From Streptomyces sp. B1I3 (GTDB lineage Bacteria > Actinomycetota > Actinomycetes > Streptomycetales > Streptomycetaceae), in contig NZ_JAUSYD010000001.1 in NCBI RefSeq assembly GCF_030816615.1, positions 3,866,501 to 3,930,500 on the forward strand: a DNA stretch of 64,000 nucleotides, read 5' to 3'. Below are positions 49,482 to 57,418 of the stretch, one piece after another; the first letter of the stretch is position 1, and each line of letters starts with the position of its first letter. The translations under genes were made by a program, and so were the position numbers. Under the pieces are notes generated by a model. The model was not told the DNA's origin. It searched no databases and worked only from the letters and a program-made list of their open reading frames with translations.

Positions 49482-49620
49482 AGCAGATCACTCCTCTATA
49501 GATGCTGAACTTCGCCACTCATGCACATGAGTGACATGAAGAAGAGTGCATCACTCCTGTACATGAGTCAACCCGCCGCGAAGAAGAACTCGCGACGGGC
49601 TGCGGGGAGTTGAACGGGCG
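49482..49620 (-). promoter_or_regulatory. Operator/promoter of the tra-rep-int operon, KorSA-type sites
   Basis: ACTCATGCACATGAGT (49517-49532) is a perfect 16-bp dyad, and ACTCCTGTACATGAGT (49553-49568) repeats it with one mismatch in an arm. A third copy lies at 50421-50436 before the Nudix gene. On the minus strand a CTATAG box lies about 15 nt before the operon's GTG. KorSA of pSAM2 is known to bind near its own and the pra promoter, so these are likely operators of the adjacent GntR protein. Confidence 0.72.
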
Positions 49621-50400
49621 TCAGTCGCCGGCAGGGATTCGGTACTCGAAAACGAACTGGTCAGCGGCCATGAGCGTGTCGCACACCTCGACCACGCGAC
49701 CCTCGGTCGTACGGGCCTCCCGGATCAGGTGAACCACGGGCGCGCCAGGGCTGAGCGCCAGTTCCGACGCCTCCGACTTCGAGGCCGGGCGCGCTTGCAG
49801 CGTCTCGACGAACTCCGCGAACTCATGCCCGTGGTCTTCGAGTCGGGCGTAGATGCCACCGCCCCCGGGGTTCTCGGCGAACAGCTCGGGGATCTCCTTC
49901 ACCACGTCCCAGGGCAGGTACGACGAGGCGGTTTCCACCGGGGTGCCGTTGCGGAAGTAGAGGCGCCGACGGGCCAACACCTGCGTACCGGCGGGAATGC
50001 CCAGCCGCTCAGCGGCACCCTCGGGCGCGTCCATAGGACCGATGTAGAGGACGCTGACCTTCGCGGTGGCGCCGGACTGTGCGGACTCCGCGAGGTAGGC
50101 GGCCTGGCCACCTTGCCGGAGCGAGCGCCGGAAGCGATCGGAGGAGCGGTGCCGTACGGGGGGCCGGTTCTTCACGATCGAGCCCTTACCGTGCCGGGTC
50201 TCGACGAGCCCACTGGCCCGCACCTCGACCATGGCCTTACGGATCGTCCCGCCGGAGACGCCGTAGCGGTCCACCAGCTCGGATTCGCTCGGCACCATGT
50301 CGCCGGCCTTGAGAACTCCCGCCCGGATCTGCTGCACGAGGTCATCAGCGATCTGCACATACCGAGGACCGGTACCGGCCCCTCCCGCCGCAGTTCCCAT
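49621..50400 (-). CDS. GntR/HutC-family repressor, KorSA-like
   Basis: The 259-residue protein has an N-terminal winged helix at about residues 12-85 (RYVQIADDLVQQIRAGVLKA, GDMVPSESELVDRYGVSGGT, IRKAMVEVRASGLVETRHGK). A UTRA effector domain follows from about 115 to the end (LARRRLYFRNGTPVETASSY). Position and family match KorSA, which keeps pSAM2 transfer and replication genes off in the integrated state. It faces the Nudix gene across 30 bp and has operator-like dyads on both sides. The ATG at 50400 has GGGAAGG upstream. Confidence 0.87.
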   Translation of the reverse strand: MGTAAGGAGTGPRYVQIADDLVQQIRAGVLKAGDMVPSESELVDRYGVSGGTIRKAMVEVRASGLVETRHGKGSIVKNRPPVRHRSSDRFRRSLRQGGQAAYLAESAQSGATAKVSVLYIGPMDAPEGAAERLGIPAGTQVLARRRLYFRNGTPVETASSYLPWDVVKEIPELFAENPGGGGIYARLEDHGHEFAEFVETLQARPASKSEASELALSPGAPVVHLIREARTTEGRVVEVCDTLMAADQFVFEYRIPAGD

Positions 50401-50417
50401 AGTCCTTCCCTGCCTCC

Positions 50418-50436
50418 TATGCTCCTCTACATGAGT
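50418..50436 (+). promoter_or_regulatory. Leaderless Nudix promoter overlapped by a KorSA-type half site
   Basis: TATGCT (50418-50423) stands 7 nt before the Nudix ATG at 50431 and no ribosome site is present, fitting a leaderless mRNA. GCTCCTCTACATGAGT (50421-50436) carries one intact operator half and a degenerate one and overlaps both the -10 box and the start codon. Repressor binding here would block the Nudix promoter. Confidence 0.6.
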
Positions 50437-50883
50437 CAATCACAGGAAGCGACACCCGCTCCCCTGCACTCCGTGTCCGTCGCCGGAGTAGTGGTGCGCG
50501 AGGACGGCCGCCTCCTGGCTATCCGCCGAGCCGACAACGGCGCCTGGGAGCTCCCCGGCGGCATCCTCGAACTCAACGAGACACCGGAAGCCGGCGTTGC
50601 CCGCGAGGTCTGGGAAGAGACAGGCATCCACGTCGAGGTGGACCAACTCACCGGCGTCTACAAGAACACGACCCGAGGCATCGTCGCGCTGGTCTTCCGC
50701 TGCAAGCCCTCCGGCGGCACCGAGCGCACATCAAGCGAGTCGACAGCCGTCTCCTGGCTCACTCCCGACGAGGTCAGCGAGCGCATGGCCGAGGTCTACG
50801 CGGTCCGTCTCCTGGACGCCCTGGACGGCAACGGCCCTCACGTGCGGAGCCACGACGGCAAGCAACTCATCACAGCGGGATAA
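50431..50883 (+). CDS. Nudix hydrolase, Pif-like
   Basis: This 150-residue nucleotide-diphosphate hydrolase has a complete Nudix box, GGILELNETPEAGVAREVWE followed by ETGI (residues 43-66). The metal-binding REVWEE is intact. The N-terminus VAGVVVREDGRLLAIRRADN forms the first strands. pSAM2 encodes the Nudix protein Pif, which blocks redundant transfer between cells that both carry the element; position next to the KorSA-like gene supports the same role here. The ATG at 50419 is an in-frame alternative. Confidence 0.87.
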   Translation: MSQSQEATPAPLHSVSVAGVVVREDGRLLAIRRADNGAWELPGGILELNETPEAGVAREVWEETGIHVEVDQLTGVYKNTTRGIVALVFRCKPSGGTERTSSESTAVSWLTPDEVSERMAEVYAVRLLDALDGNGPHVRSHDGKQLITAG

Positions 50884-50905
50884 GACTTTCTCTACTTCAT
50901 CAAGG

Positions 50906-50946
50906 CCCGCGCACGGCGCGGGCGCGCGCCGCCTCTGCGGCGCGGC
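50906..50946 (+). terminator. Tandem GC hairpins after the Nudix gene
   Basis: CCCGCGC/GCGCGGG (50906-50922) is followed by CGCGCCGC/GCGGCGCG (about 50927-50946), both close behind the Nudix stop. Together they should end its transcript. Confidence 0.65.
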
Positions 50947-51084
50947 CTGCCTCCTGTCTTCGCCCCGGCTGGCCGCGCCCGGCGGCGCGCTCGGCGTCTG
51001 CGGGCATGAAGTGAGGAGACACCTCTGTGGCTGGGGCGGTCGGCTCCACGGCTTTAGCCACCTCCCCGGTTCGGGTCCCGCGTC

Positions 51085-51175
51085 GAGCAAGACCAGGGGG
51101 CCACTCGTTCAAATTCCGGGCAGGATCACAGCCTGCCCGAGTTGCCGGCCAGCGTACGGCCCCCTGATCATGCTC
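51085..51175. repeat. Nested inverted repeat (cruciform) in the AICE, possible single-strand origin
   Basis: Outer arms GAGCAAGACCAGGGGGCC (51085-51102) and GGCCCCCTGATCATGCTC (51158-51175) pair with two mismatches. Within them CGGGCAGG/CCTGCCCG (about 51118-51139) forms a second hairpin. The 390-bp gap here holds no gene. Rolling-circle replicons need a folded single-strand initiation site, which this could be; a structured RNA is the alternative. Confidence 0.5.
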
Positions 51176-51272
51176 GATCCCAAACCGGGCAGGCCACCGG
51201 CCAAAGCCCCTCCGCCGACCTCAATCCTTTCCACGCTGGCCTGTTCCTGCGAGCGACCTCTGACAGGCTGAA

Positions 51273-54200
51273 TCAACTTAGGTCGGCGGAATAATCCAGC
51301 CTGCTCTTCCCGGCCATCATCTGCTCTAGAAGCACACGAGAAAGCTGCGACTGTGGGTGGTTAACACTCAGCCTCGCGCTATAAATGGCAAGAGCTCTTG
51401 TCATGACATTAATACCTACTTGACGATTTCCGATCCCATACTCGCAGATGGCAATCTTTTCCAGACAGTTTGCCACTCGAACGTTGTCGGCTTCATAGAT
51501 CTTCTCGGCAATCAAATATGCTTTGCGAATCCACTTGAGGGCGGCCCTGTAACTCCCGTTCATCATCAAAGCGCCAGCAATGTTGTTGTAATCGGGCATG
51601 AGCTCGGGGTGACCCTCACCGTAAACCTGTACGTCGATTTTTATTGCTCGATGAGCCGCCGAAACCGCGTCCCCAAAGAGACGCAATCCGCAATACGCAA
51701 CCGAAAGATTAGCGAGAGTGGCTGCAACCTCGCGATGGGCGGTTCCCACTATCCTTTCCTGAGCTCGCAAGGCTTCCTCAAATGTCTTTCGCGCTGTGCC
51801 ATAGTCCCCCTGAGCCATCTGTGCGCGCCCGAGATTTGTAAGCACAATCAAGTACTGACTTGTTTGCATTTCGTTCAGGAGCTTATGGATTCGCAGAGAT
51901 TCCTGGAAGGCCTCAGCAGCTTCTTCTGTGTTCTCAATTTCAATCAAAGCCAGGCCTGCATTATTCCAATCACGCGCCGCGTCCAGGTGCAAGCCATCTG
52001 AATTCTCGTAATCGATGACAAGGGCTTTCTGTGCTGCTTCTAGCGCATCAGAAAACTCTGTGGCCTCAAGATGGGCAAGGGAGAGATTACTGTAAAGTGC
52101 CGCTAGCCCGTTCCGACTGGCATCCTCCGGGTAAAAGGAGATCAATTCCTTGAATTCCGCGGCCGCCCCGTGTGCATCGCCACTTTCACGAAGCAAAGTT
52201 GCCTTGCTCGCTCTAACGGACCGCCTGATGGACGAATTCCCTTCAGGGTCACCGTCGTCTGTAATGTCCGCCTCGACCTTGTCAAACTCCAACATTGCTT
52301 CATTCAGCCTACCCTGCAAATGCAGAACAGCCGCTTTTTTGGAACGAAGTAGTGAAACTGTGAATTTATTTACTGAAGCGCCAGATTGAATATTTAGGCC
52401 TTCATCGGCAGCATGCAACGCGTCGTCCCAACGATCTGCTCCGGTCAAGGCTTCTACCAGAACGGTTCGGACGAACAACGTCGTTTCAATGCTTATTCCG
52501 TCGAGAGAATCGACAGCCGAGGAAGCCTTTTCAGCGTATTCAAGAGAGGCCTGTTTCGCCCCCCGCACGTTTAGATTAAGCGCTATCGCAGCGAGAAACA
52601 TCAACCTGTTAGCCGGGAGCATGCTGCGAGATTCCAGATACTCCGCTAGGGAATCAAAGTGCGGCATCATGTATTGATAGTGAGACCAATAACGCGAGTC
52701 CATTGGGCTAAGATTGGCCACCTTATGAATCAGAACGGTGCCTGCCTCCAATGCAACCCTCTCCTGCGCAGTGTCTATGAACTGGCGGACGACTGCCTGA
52801 GTCAGCGCATGAATAGCCAAGTAGCTTTGCTGTGAATCTACGAGTGAGAATTTTTGCAGGTCAGCCACCGCGTCGAAAAGGATGAGGCGATCTTTAAGCT
52901 GGCTTAGTAGTCGTTGTGTGTCTGCTGATACAACTCCTAGTTCTGCTGACGCTAGCTGCTCTACCTCAATGCGAGAACTGTCAGCAATTTCGTTGGGCTG
53001 CTTCGATTCCTTGCCTGTCGCAAGTTCAACCATGAATAGATCGCTGGGAAACCCGTGAGCGGCCATGTAAGAGAGGATGCTCAAGAATTCGAGTGCAATC
53101 GGGAAATCTGATCGTAGCCTGTCAAGAGTTATAGACATGGCGGCGGTCAAGCCGATGTGCTCTGAGGGGGCTGCTCGACTCATGAGTTCATGCGCTCGAT
53201 CTCTCACCAGGGTTGAGTAGGTGGCAAGTGGCATGCCCGAAACATTGATGTAGCCAGCAGCCTGCTTAAGGGCCAGAGGCAATCCTTTCAAGGCCGAGTT
53301 CAGCATAGCCAACTCATCTGGGCGCTCATCTGCAAGGAGTGAACGCAGGAGGTGATTTGCTTCGTGCTCTACAAGGGGAGCCACCTGAAGCGTGGAAACG
53401 TGCGTTGACCAACGCTGATCAAGGCTGGAGATGAGAAAGCGTGTAGCGGAAAAGTTCGGGATTAGACTTACGATCTCAGGGTCAGCGGAAGCTCCGTCCA
53501 TCAGGAGCAAACCTCGATTATGTGAGAGATACTGCTTCATATGGTGAATACCGGAGTCCGAACTTGGGGCAGGCAGCCCTAGTTTTTCGGCGAGAAAAGT
53601 AAGATCGGCCATCACGGAACTCCATGAATCAGCCCGCACCCACCAAACGAAATCATATGATTCGGCAACGCTCCATGCATACTGAGAGATGATCTCACTT
53701 TTCCCCACTCCGCTCATCCCAAGGATGGCAAGCGCGGGGTACGAATCAGATTCGATTTTTTGACTGATCTCCTGGAGAATTTCACCTCTCCCGACAAATG
53801 TCGAACTCGGCTCACGCATCCACAGATTGGATATATGCGACGGCTTTTCTGGGTTCGTAGCATTGGGTGTTGCGAGCACCCCTATAACGTCGTTGCGCCT
53901 AATCGTGCGTCTCGTCACCTTGGCTGAGGTCAACTCAACAGAATCAAGCGCAATTGGGTTTGACAGATCAATCGCAGAGAAGTCGCGATTATCCAAGTCC
54001 CGTGACTTTTCCGCAACAAGCTTGACTACGGAGTCCCAGGCCTCTGCCGGACTAATTCCCTCAATTCCTCCTCCCGTGAGGGCTTCCTCCACATAATTGA
54101 CGATCTGATGCGAGCGAAGGGTGACTCTATCCGGAATTCCGTACTCGATGGAAAGTGAACGCATGAAAGACTCAGCCTGACCAGTCTCACAGTCAAGCTT

Positions 54201-54638
54201 TTCGCATACGTTCTCAATGAAATCTTCGAGGCGATTTTCGCTCAGCGCCTTAGAGAAATCCATAGCGCGATCTTTTCCAGATTTCATCGCGGCATTGGTG
54301 ACGAGGCGGCATCTAGCTTCTGGGACTCCCTTCCAGCGCTCATAGAGCGTGCTAAGGCCTCCTTTTGTCCAGAGTTCAGAGAACGACCATGGACCCAAGT
54401 GATCTTCCCGGTGCTTTACTGAAACAAGTTCATTTTCACCGTTGCCATAAATCAAAATGTAGTCTACATGCCACTCGCAGATGATCGCCTCCAATTTTGT
54501 GTCCTTGAGCATGGCAAAGCAGTGTCGAGCTGCGCATTGGTTTTGAAAGTTGTACCGAGAGGCAGTATCACTGCCAGAGTCCTCCACGGGCTCCGAATTA
54601 AGCGCCTGGGCCAATCCCGAAATTCTGTCAGCGCTCAT
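51273..54638 (-). CDS. NLR-like antiphage protein: Cap4/DUF4297-type nuclease, NB-ARC ATPase, TPR repeats
   Basis: The 1121-residue three-part protein resembles bacterial NLR/STAND defence proteins. The N-terminus (about 25-200) looks like the DUF4297/Cap4 double-strand DNA nuclease: EWHVDYILIYGNGENELVSV then KHRE, with D59 and K75 fitting a D...(E)xK site. The ATPase (about 280-560) has FVGRGEI, Walker A GMSGVGKS at 307-314, LLLMDGA with D381, and GLPLAL. The last 450 residues are TPR repeats that would sense a phage product. I chose the ATG at 54638 because GGGGAGA precedes it. Base composition is clearly less GC-rich than its neighbours. Confidence 0.85.
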   Translation of the reverse strand: MSADRISGLAQALNSEPVEDSGSDTASRYNFQNQCAARHCFAMLKDTKLEAIICEWHVDYILIYGNGENELVSVKHREDHLGPWSFSELWTKGGLSTLYERWKGVPEARCRLVTNAAMKSGKDRAMDFSKALSENRLEDFIENVCEKLDCETGQAESFMRSLSIEYGIPDRVTLRSHQIVNYVEEALTGGGIEGISPAEAWDSVVKLVAEKSRDLDNRDFSAIDLSNPIALDSVELTSAKVTRRTIRRNDVIGVLATPNATNPEKPSHISNLWMREPSSTFVGRGEILQEISQKIESDSYPALAILGMSGVGKSEIISQYAWSVAESYDFVWWVRADSWSSVMADLTFLAEKLGLPAPSSDSGIHHMKQYLSHNRGLLLMDGASADPEIVSLIPNFSATRFLISSLDQRWSTHVSTLQVAPLVEHEANHLLRSLLADERPDELAMLNSALKGLPLALKQAAGYINVSGMPLATYSTLVRDRAHELMSRAAPSEHIGLTAAMSITLDRLRSDFPIALEFLSILSYMAAHGFPSDLFMVELATGKESKQPNEIADSSRIEVEQLASAELGVVSADTQRLLSQLKDRLILFDAVADLQKFSLVDSQQSYLAIHALTQAVVRQFIDTAQERVALEAGTVLIHKVANLSPMDSRYWSHYQYMMPHFDSLAEYLESRSMLPANRLMFLAAIALNLNVRGAKQASLEYAEKASSAVDSLDGISIETTLFVRTVLVEALTGADRWDDALHAADEGLNIQSGASVNKFTVSLLRSKKAAVLHLQGRLNEAMLEFDKVEADITDDGDPEGNSSIRRSVRASKATLLRESGDAHGAAAEFKELISFYPEDASRNGLAALYSNLSLAHLEATEFSDALEAAQKALVIDYENSDGLHLDAARDWNNAGLALIEIENTEEAAEAFQESLRIHKLLNEMQTSQYLIVLTNLGRAQMAQGDYGTARKTFEEALRAQERIVGTAHREVAATLANLSVAYCGLRLFGDAVSAAHRAIKIDVQVYGEGHPELMPDYNNIAGALMMNGSYRAALKWIRKAYLIAEKIYEADNVRVANCLEKIAICEYGIGNRQVGINVMTRALAIYSARLSVNHPQSQLSRVLLEQMMAGKSRLDYSADLS

Positions 54639-54846
54639 GATTGTCTCCCCGTGTTCGCTCTGCGACTCTGGGTAGATTCTTCCAGTGTGAGTGAAATCAG
54701 GCAAGCACGGCCCCTCAGAGACGCGTCACCGTGTGCCAGGCCATGACAGCAGGTGTCGGTACCAGCGCAGGAGCCTTTTCCTCGAATGCGGATTCTGGAG
54801 CGCCGTGAGCGGAGGGTGTGGACACACCCGAGAAGACCCAGAGCGG

Positions 54847-55035
54847 GTGCTCAGCTTCTTAATGACGGATGAGTGTTACCGCTGGGCCGACGGCTGCTGC
54901 CGGGAGGCGCAGGCCCTCGGCGTACTCGACCGTTGGCTTCTCATCATGATTGGCGGCTCGGGTTCCAAGCAGGCCATGCTTCGGATAATCGAGGAGCAAG
55001 CGGAAGGGGCTGCCGCTGGGAGGTTGAGTGTCTAA
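54847..55035 (+). CDS. Small hypothetical protein
   Basis: A possible 62-residue protein starts VLSFLMTDECYRWADGCCRE, continues LGVLDRWLLIMIGGSGSKQA and ends with a charged helix. Codon use looks coding in the last 57 codons. The start could be the GTG at 54847 or the ATG at 54862; neither has a strong ribosome site. No domain is recognised. It lies divergent from the NLR-like gene in a region of higher GC, so it could also be a remnant. Confidence 0.4.
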   Translation: MLSFLMTDECYRWADGCCREAQALGVLDRWLLIMIGGSGSKQAMLRIIEEQAEGAAAGRLSV

Positions 55036-55199
55036 CTGCGTGACAACGCCGACGTACATCGGCGGACGAGCGCGGACGTCGGCGGCTCATCAGCGCAGGT
55101 GGACGGCACATAGACCCAAGGACAGGCGCCACCCAAGTTGCTTCGAGACGAAGCAGTCCTCAGGCCGTCCAAGGGCGACGAAAGTCAGCCGGCAAGCCA

Positions 55200-55239
55200 G
55201 AAGCCCATGGCGTCTGATCTGGTCAGAGCCATGGGCTTC
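55200..55239. terminator. Bidirectional hairpin between convergent genes
   Basis: GAAGCCCATGGC (55200-55211) and GCCATGGGCTTC (55228-55239) are perfect 12-bp arms around a 16-nt loop. They lie between the small plus-strand gene and the minus-strand cluster. Another hairpin GCTTCGAGACGAAGC (55139-55153) lies just before. The rest of the 230-bp gap holds nothing else I can support. Confidence 0.75.
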
Positions 55240-55268
55240 CCTTGCTGTGCTGGTCGGGGGACCGTAGA

Positions 55269-55577
55269 TCAACAGGTGGGCTCACGCGGATCGCGCGTTG
55301 CTCGGAGGCGGCCGTGGCTCGTTGCGACGCGGAATACGTCCCGTAGAGCCCCGGTCAGCTCTTTGACCAGGCACCGCATGTCGTCGAGTGACGTCCCCTG
55401 GTTGTCGAGAGCCTCTGAGGCTTCTTCCAACAGTTCGCTCGCCGTGCCGAGCTGGATCGCTTCGATGCCGTCTGCGAGGCGGGACATGTAGCCGTTCGGG
55501 TCGTCAGTGCTCAGGTAGCAGGGCTTGTCCCCCGGGCCTGACCACGGGAGGAGCCGAAGTTCGTTCGGTGTTGTCAT
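55269..55577 (-). CDS. Conserved small Streptomyces hypothetical, last of a six-gene overlapping cluster
   Basis: This 102-residue protein starts MTTPNELRLLPWSGPGDKPC and continues with YLSTDDPNGYMSRLADGIEA, a recognisable sequence in many Streptomyces next to GntR regulators. A central helical region (LGTASELLEEASEALDNQGT) and a basic end follow. No catalytic motif is visible. Its ATG at 55577 overlaps the GntR stop (ATGA), so it is made with the regulator. It may be a regulatory partner, but this is not established. Confidence 0.72.
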   Translation of the reverse strand: MTTPNELRLLPWSGPGDKPCYLSTDDPNGYMSRLADGIEAIQLGTASELLEEASEALDNQGTSLDDMRCLVKELTGALRDVFRVATSHGRLRATRDPREPTC

Positions 55578-56317
55578 CCTTGGGTTGGCCTCTCGTTGAG
55601 CACGTTGTGGGCGGTGAAGACGGCGTCGACTCGGTCTCCCGGAAAGGCCAGGAGCGCGGCTTCAACGACGCGTCCGGTGGCGTCGGTGGCGATGCGCGTG
55701 CTCGCGAGAACGGCCATGCGGTTTCCGATCCGGAGGGCCGACGCTTCGTCTGGGGTGGGAGAGCGGGCGGAGACCGTCTCTCGGATGGTGGTCGGCGACG
55801 GGCCGAGGACGGCGAATCGCGTGGCTGCCTCCCGGCACACGGAGTCGTCGTCGAGGACTCCGGCGGGGGCCAGGTCGCGCGGGATGTAGATACGGGCCAG
55901 GCCCTGCGGTGACCCGTGTTCGAGGCTGAGGCAGGTGTACTCCGCGAGGGGGCTGCCCGTTGGCACCTTCAGCAGCGTCGTCAGGTGCACGGAGGCCGGA
56001 ACTGTGGTGCTGCGAACCGTGATGCGCAACGTTGGCTCAGCGGCGGTCCAGGGGTCCAGCGTGCCCCAGCCGCCGACGTACATGATCTTGCGGCGTGGGC
56101 GACGAATGTAGTTGCCCTTGCCGTGGATCTTCTCAACGAGTCCTTCGCCCTGGAGCAGGGCGAGAGCGCGTCGCAGGGTCACCGTGCTGACTCTGTATCG
56201 GGCGGCCAGGCTGGCTTCGGACGGGAGGCGTTCGCCAGGCTTGATGCTGCCTGTCGTGATCTGGTGGCGTAGGTCGTCGGCGATGTCGTGATGGCGTCGG
56301 GGCACGGAGTGGGTCAC
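55574..56317 (-). CDS. GntR/HutC-family transcriptional regulator
   Basis: This 247-residue regulator has a winged helix at about residues 5-75 (HHDIADDLRHQITTGSIKPG, ERLPSEASLAARYRVSTVTL, RRALALLQGEGLVEKIHGKG) and a UTRA ligand domain from about 95. The GTG at 56317 is used because it overlaps the upstream stop (GTGA). It is the second GntR regulator of the element and lies in an operon controlled from 57379-57412. Target genes are unknown. Confidence 0.86.
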   Translation of the reverse strand: MTHSVPRRHHDIADDLRHQITTGSIKPGERLPSEASLAARYRVSTVTLRRALALLQGEGLVEKIHGKGNYIRRPRRKIMYVGGWGTLDPWTAAEPTLRITVRSTTVPASVHLTTLLKVPTGSPLAEYTCLSLEHGSPQGLARIYIPRDLAPAGVLDDDSVCREAATRFAVLGPSPTTIRETVSARSPTPDEASALRIGNRMAVLASTRIATDATGRVVEAALLAFPGDRVDAVFTAHNVLNERPTQG

Positions 56318-56538
56318 CGCCTTCTCCGCAGTCGCAGGGCGATGAGCCGGGTACGCGTATGCATGGCCAGCAGTTCGCCTGACTCGAAGACCAGTTGCTT
56401 GGCTCCGTGGGGGAGCTGGAAGAGGTCTCTCACTCGGCAGGCCTGGCCGCCGAGTTGGATGATGTCGCCGCGCTGCACGGTTGCCGCGGTGACCTCGACG
56501 GGGGAGGCCAGCGCACCGACGGGGGCTGGGGTCCTCAT
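56314..56538 (-). CDS. Small beta-rich hypothetical protein
   Basis: This 74-residue protein starts MRTPAPVGALASPVEVTAAT. The core VQRGDIIQLGGQACRVRDLF resembles a short barrel or KOW-like fold, followed by ESGELLAMHTRTRLIALRLR. Its ATG at 56538 overlaps the upstream stop and its own stop overlaps the GntR start. A nucleic-acid contact would fit the basic end. I do not recognise a named family. Confidence 0.68.
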   Translation of the reverse strand: MRTPAPVGALASPVEVTAATVQRGDIIQLGGQACRVRDLFQLPHGAKQLVFESGELLAMHTRTRLIALRLRRRR

Positions 56539-56738
56539 GCCATCGCCTCCACGGGCACGAACGGGTCGGGGGCCGGGTGGCACGGGCAGACGCACATCTC
56601 GTAGATCACAGGCACGTCGTCCGTCGCCGCAGGCGGAGACGGCTCGATGCAGGAGTGGTGTGTGCCGATCCAGCACGCGATCGAGCGGTACGGGGCGGGA
56701 GCTGTGCCCGTGGGGTGTGGTTGTCGGCGAGGTGGCAT
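56535..56738 (-). CDS. Small Cys-rich hypothetical protein
   Basis: This 67-residue protein has five cysteines (SIACWIGTHHSCIEPS and VIYEMCVCPCHPAP), consistent with a small zinc-bound fold. The ATG at 56738 overlaps the upstream stop (ATGA) and the stop overlaps the next start, which supports the call despite its size. Function unknown. Confidence 0.65.
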   Translation of the reverse strand: MPPRRQPHPTGTAPAPYRSIACWIGTHHSCIEPSPPAATDDVPVIYEMCVCPCHPAPDPFVPVEAMA

Positions 56739-57049
56739 CAGTGGGCCCCCGCGAGGGCCGACCAGGCGTCGGCCGGCAGTTGGGGGGCCACGAGCACCGT
56801 GCGCGTCCGTACACGCTCTTCCCACGCCAGCAGGTACGGGCGGACAAGCGCGACGTCCTCGCCCCTCAGCGAGTAACGGTGAACCGCGCCGGCCGAAGCC
56901 CGCCCGAGGGCGGTGCTCGACGCTTCAGCGGGCACGAGGCGAGTGGCAGCGGCCAGCGGCCGAGAGGGCGTTAAGGGGCGGCGGTGCCGGCCCTTGGAGA
57001 AGCACCGTTCTCTAGTGCGCGCGATGGCTTGGCGGATACGGTTGAGCAT
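56738..57049 (-). CDS. Hypothetical protein with basic N-terminus
   Basis: This 103-residue protein starts MLNRIRQAIARTRERCFSKG (strongly basic). The better-ordered C-terminal half is VHRYSLRGEDVALVRPYLLA, then WEERVRTRTVLVAPQLPADA. The ATG at 57049 has AGGAGC about 8 nt upstream. The stop overlaps the next gene. It is the second gene of the divergently promoted cluster; no family recognised. Confidence 0.66.
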   Translation of the reverse strand: MLNRIRQAIARTRERCFSKGRHRRPLTPSRPLAAATRLVPAEASSTALGRASAGAVHRYSLRGEDVALVRPYLLAWEERVRTRTVLVAPQLPADAWSALAGAH

Positions 57050-57061
57050 GCTGTTCAGCTC

Positions 57062-57367
57062 CTATCGCTGATAGCCCGGTCCCCCGACATCGCCCGTCGT
57101 GGGGACCGTTTTGCGTACAGCCGCCCATAAGGTGCGGCCGTTCAAACTGGTGGCCAGGAGTCCGAATCGATCGGCCTCAGCCACCACGTCCAGGACCTTC
57201 CGCCATGACTCGGCGGAGAGCGTTTCCGGCACTTCCGCCTCGACCGTCGTGAACCGCGCGTGCTCCCCCACGCGGGTGGGGAGCCCGATGGCGGACAGTC
57301 GGGCGGTGATGGCCGCCGCGGTTACTCCCGAAGCGGGCACAGGGCAGCCTCCGTCACCAGCGATCAC
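57062..57367 (-). CDS. Hypothetical protein, first gene of the cluster
   Basis: This 101-residue protein has a helical start (GVTAAAITARLSAIGLPTRV) and then strands and helices (ARFTTVEAEVPETLSAESWR, KVLDVVAEADRFGLLATSLN, GRTLWAAVRKTVP). The GTG at 57367 lies within 12 bp of the first operator dyad and lacks an obvious ribosome site; a leaderless or internal start is possible. It heads the six-gene minus-strand operon divergent from a GntR gene, suggesting it is regulated by that protein. Confidence 0.66.
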   Translation of the reverse strand: MIAGDGGCPVPASGVTAAAITARLSAIGLPTRVGEHARFTTVEAEVPETLSAESWRKVLDVVAEADRFGLLATSLNGRTLWAAVRKTVPTTGDVGGPGYQR

Positions 57368-57378
57368 TTTCAGTGAAG

Positions 57379-57412
57379 CTAGTTAACTAGATTAGAGCTA
57401 GTGGACTAGATT
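57379..57412. promoter_or_regulatory. Paired CTAGTnnACTAG operators in a divergent promoter
   Basis: CTAGTTAACTAG (57379-57390, perfect) and CTAGTGGACTAG (57398-57409) are centred 19 bp apart between the minus-strand cluster and the plus-strand GntR gene. TAGATT (57407-57412) stands 6 nt before the GntR ATG, so a leaderless promoter overlaps the second dyad. Autoregulation by the GntR protein, with control of the cluster, is likely. Confidence 0.75.
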
Positions 57413-57418
57413 TTCCAT

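Noticed and set aside
51061..51120. T-loop-like sequences (GGTTCGGGTCCCG, GTTCAAATTCCGG) suggesting a tRNA
   Set aside because: No matching acceptor, D or anticodon stems can be drawn around either; the region is better explained by nested inverted repeats.
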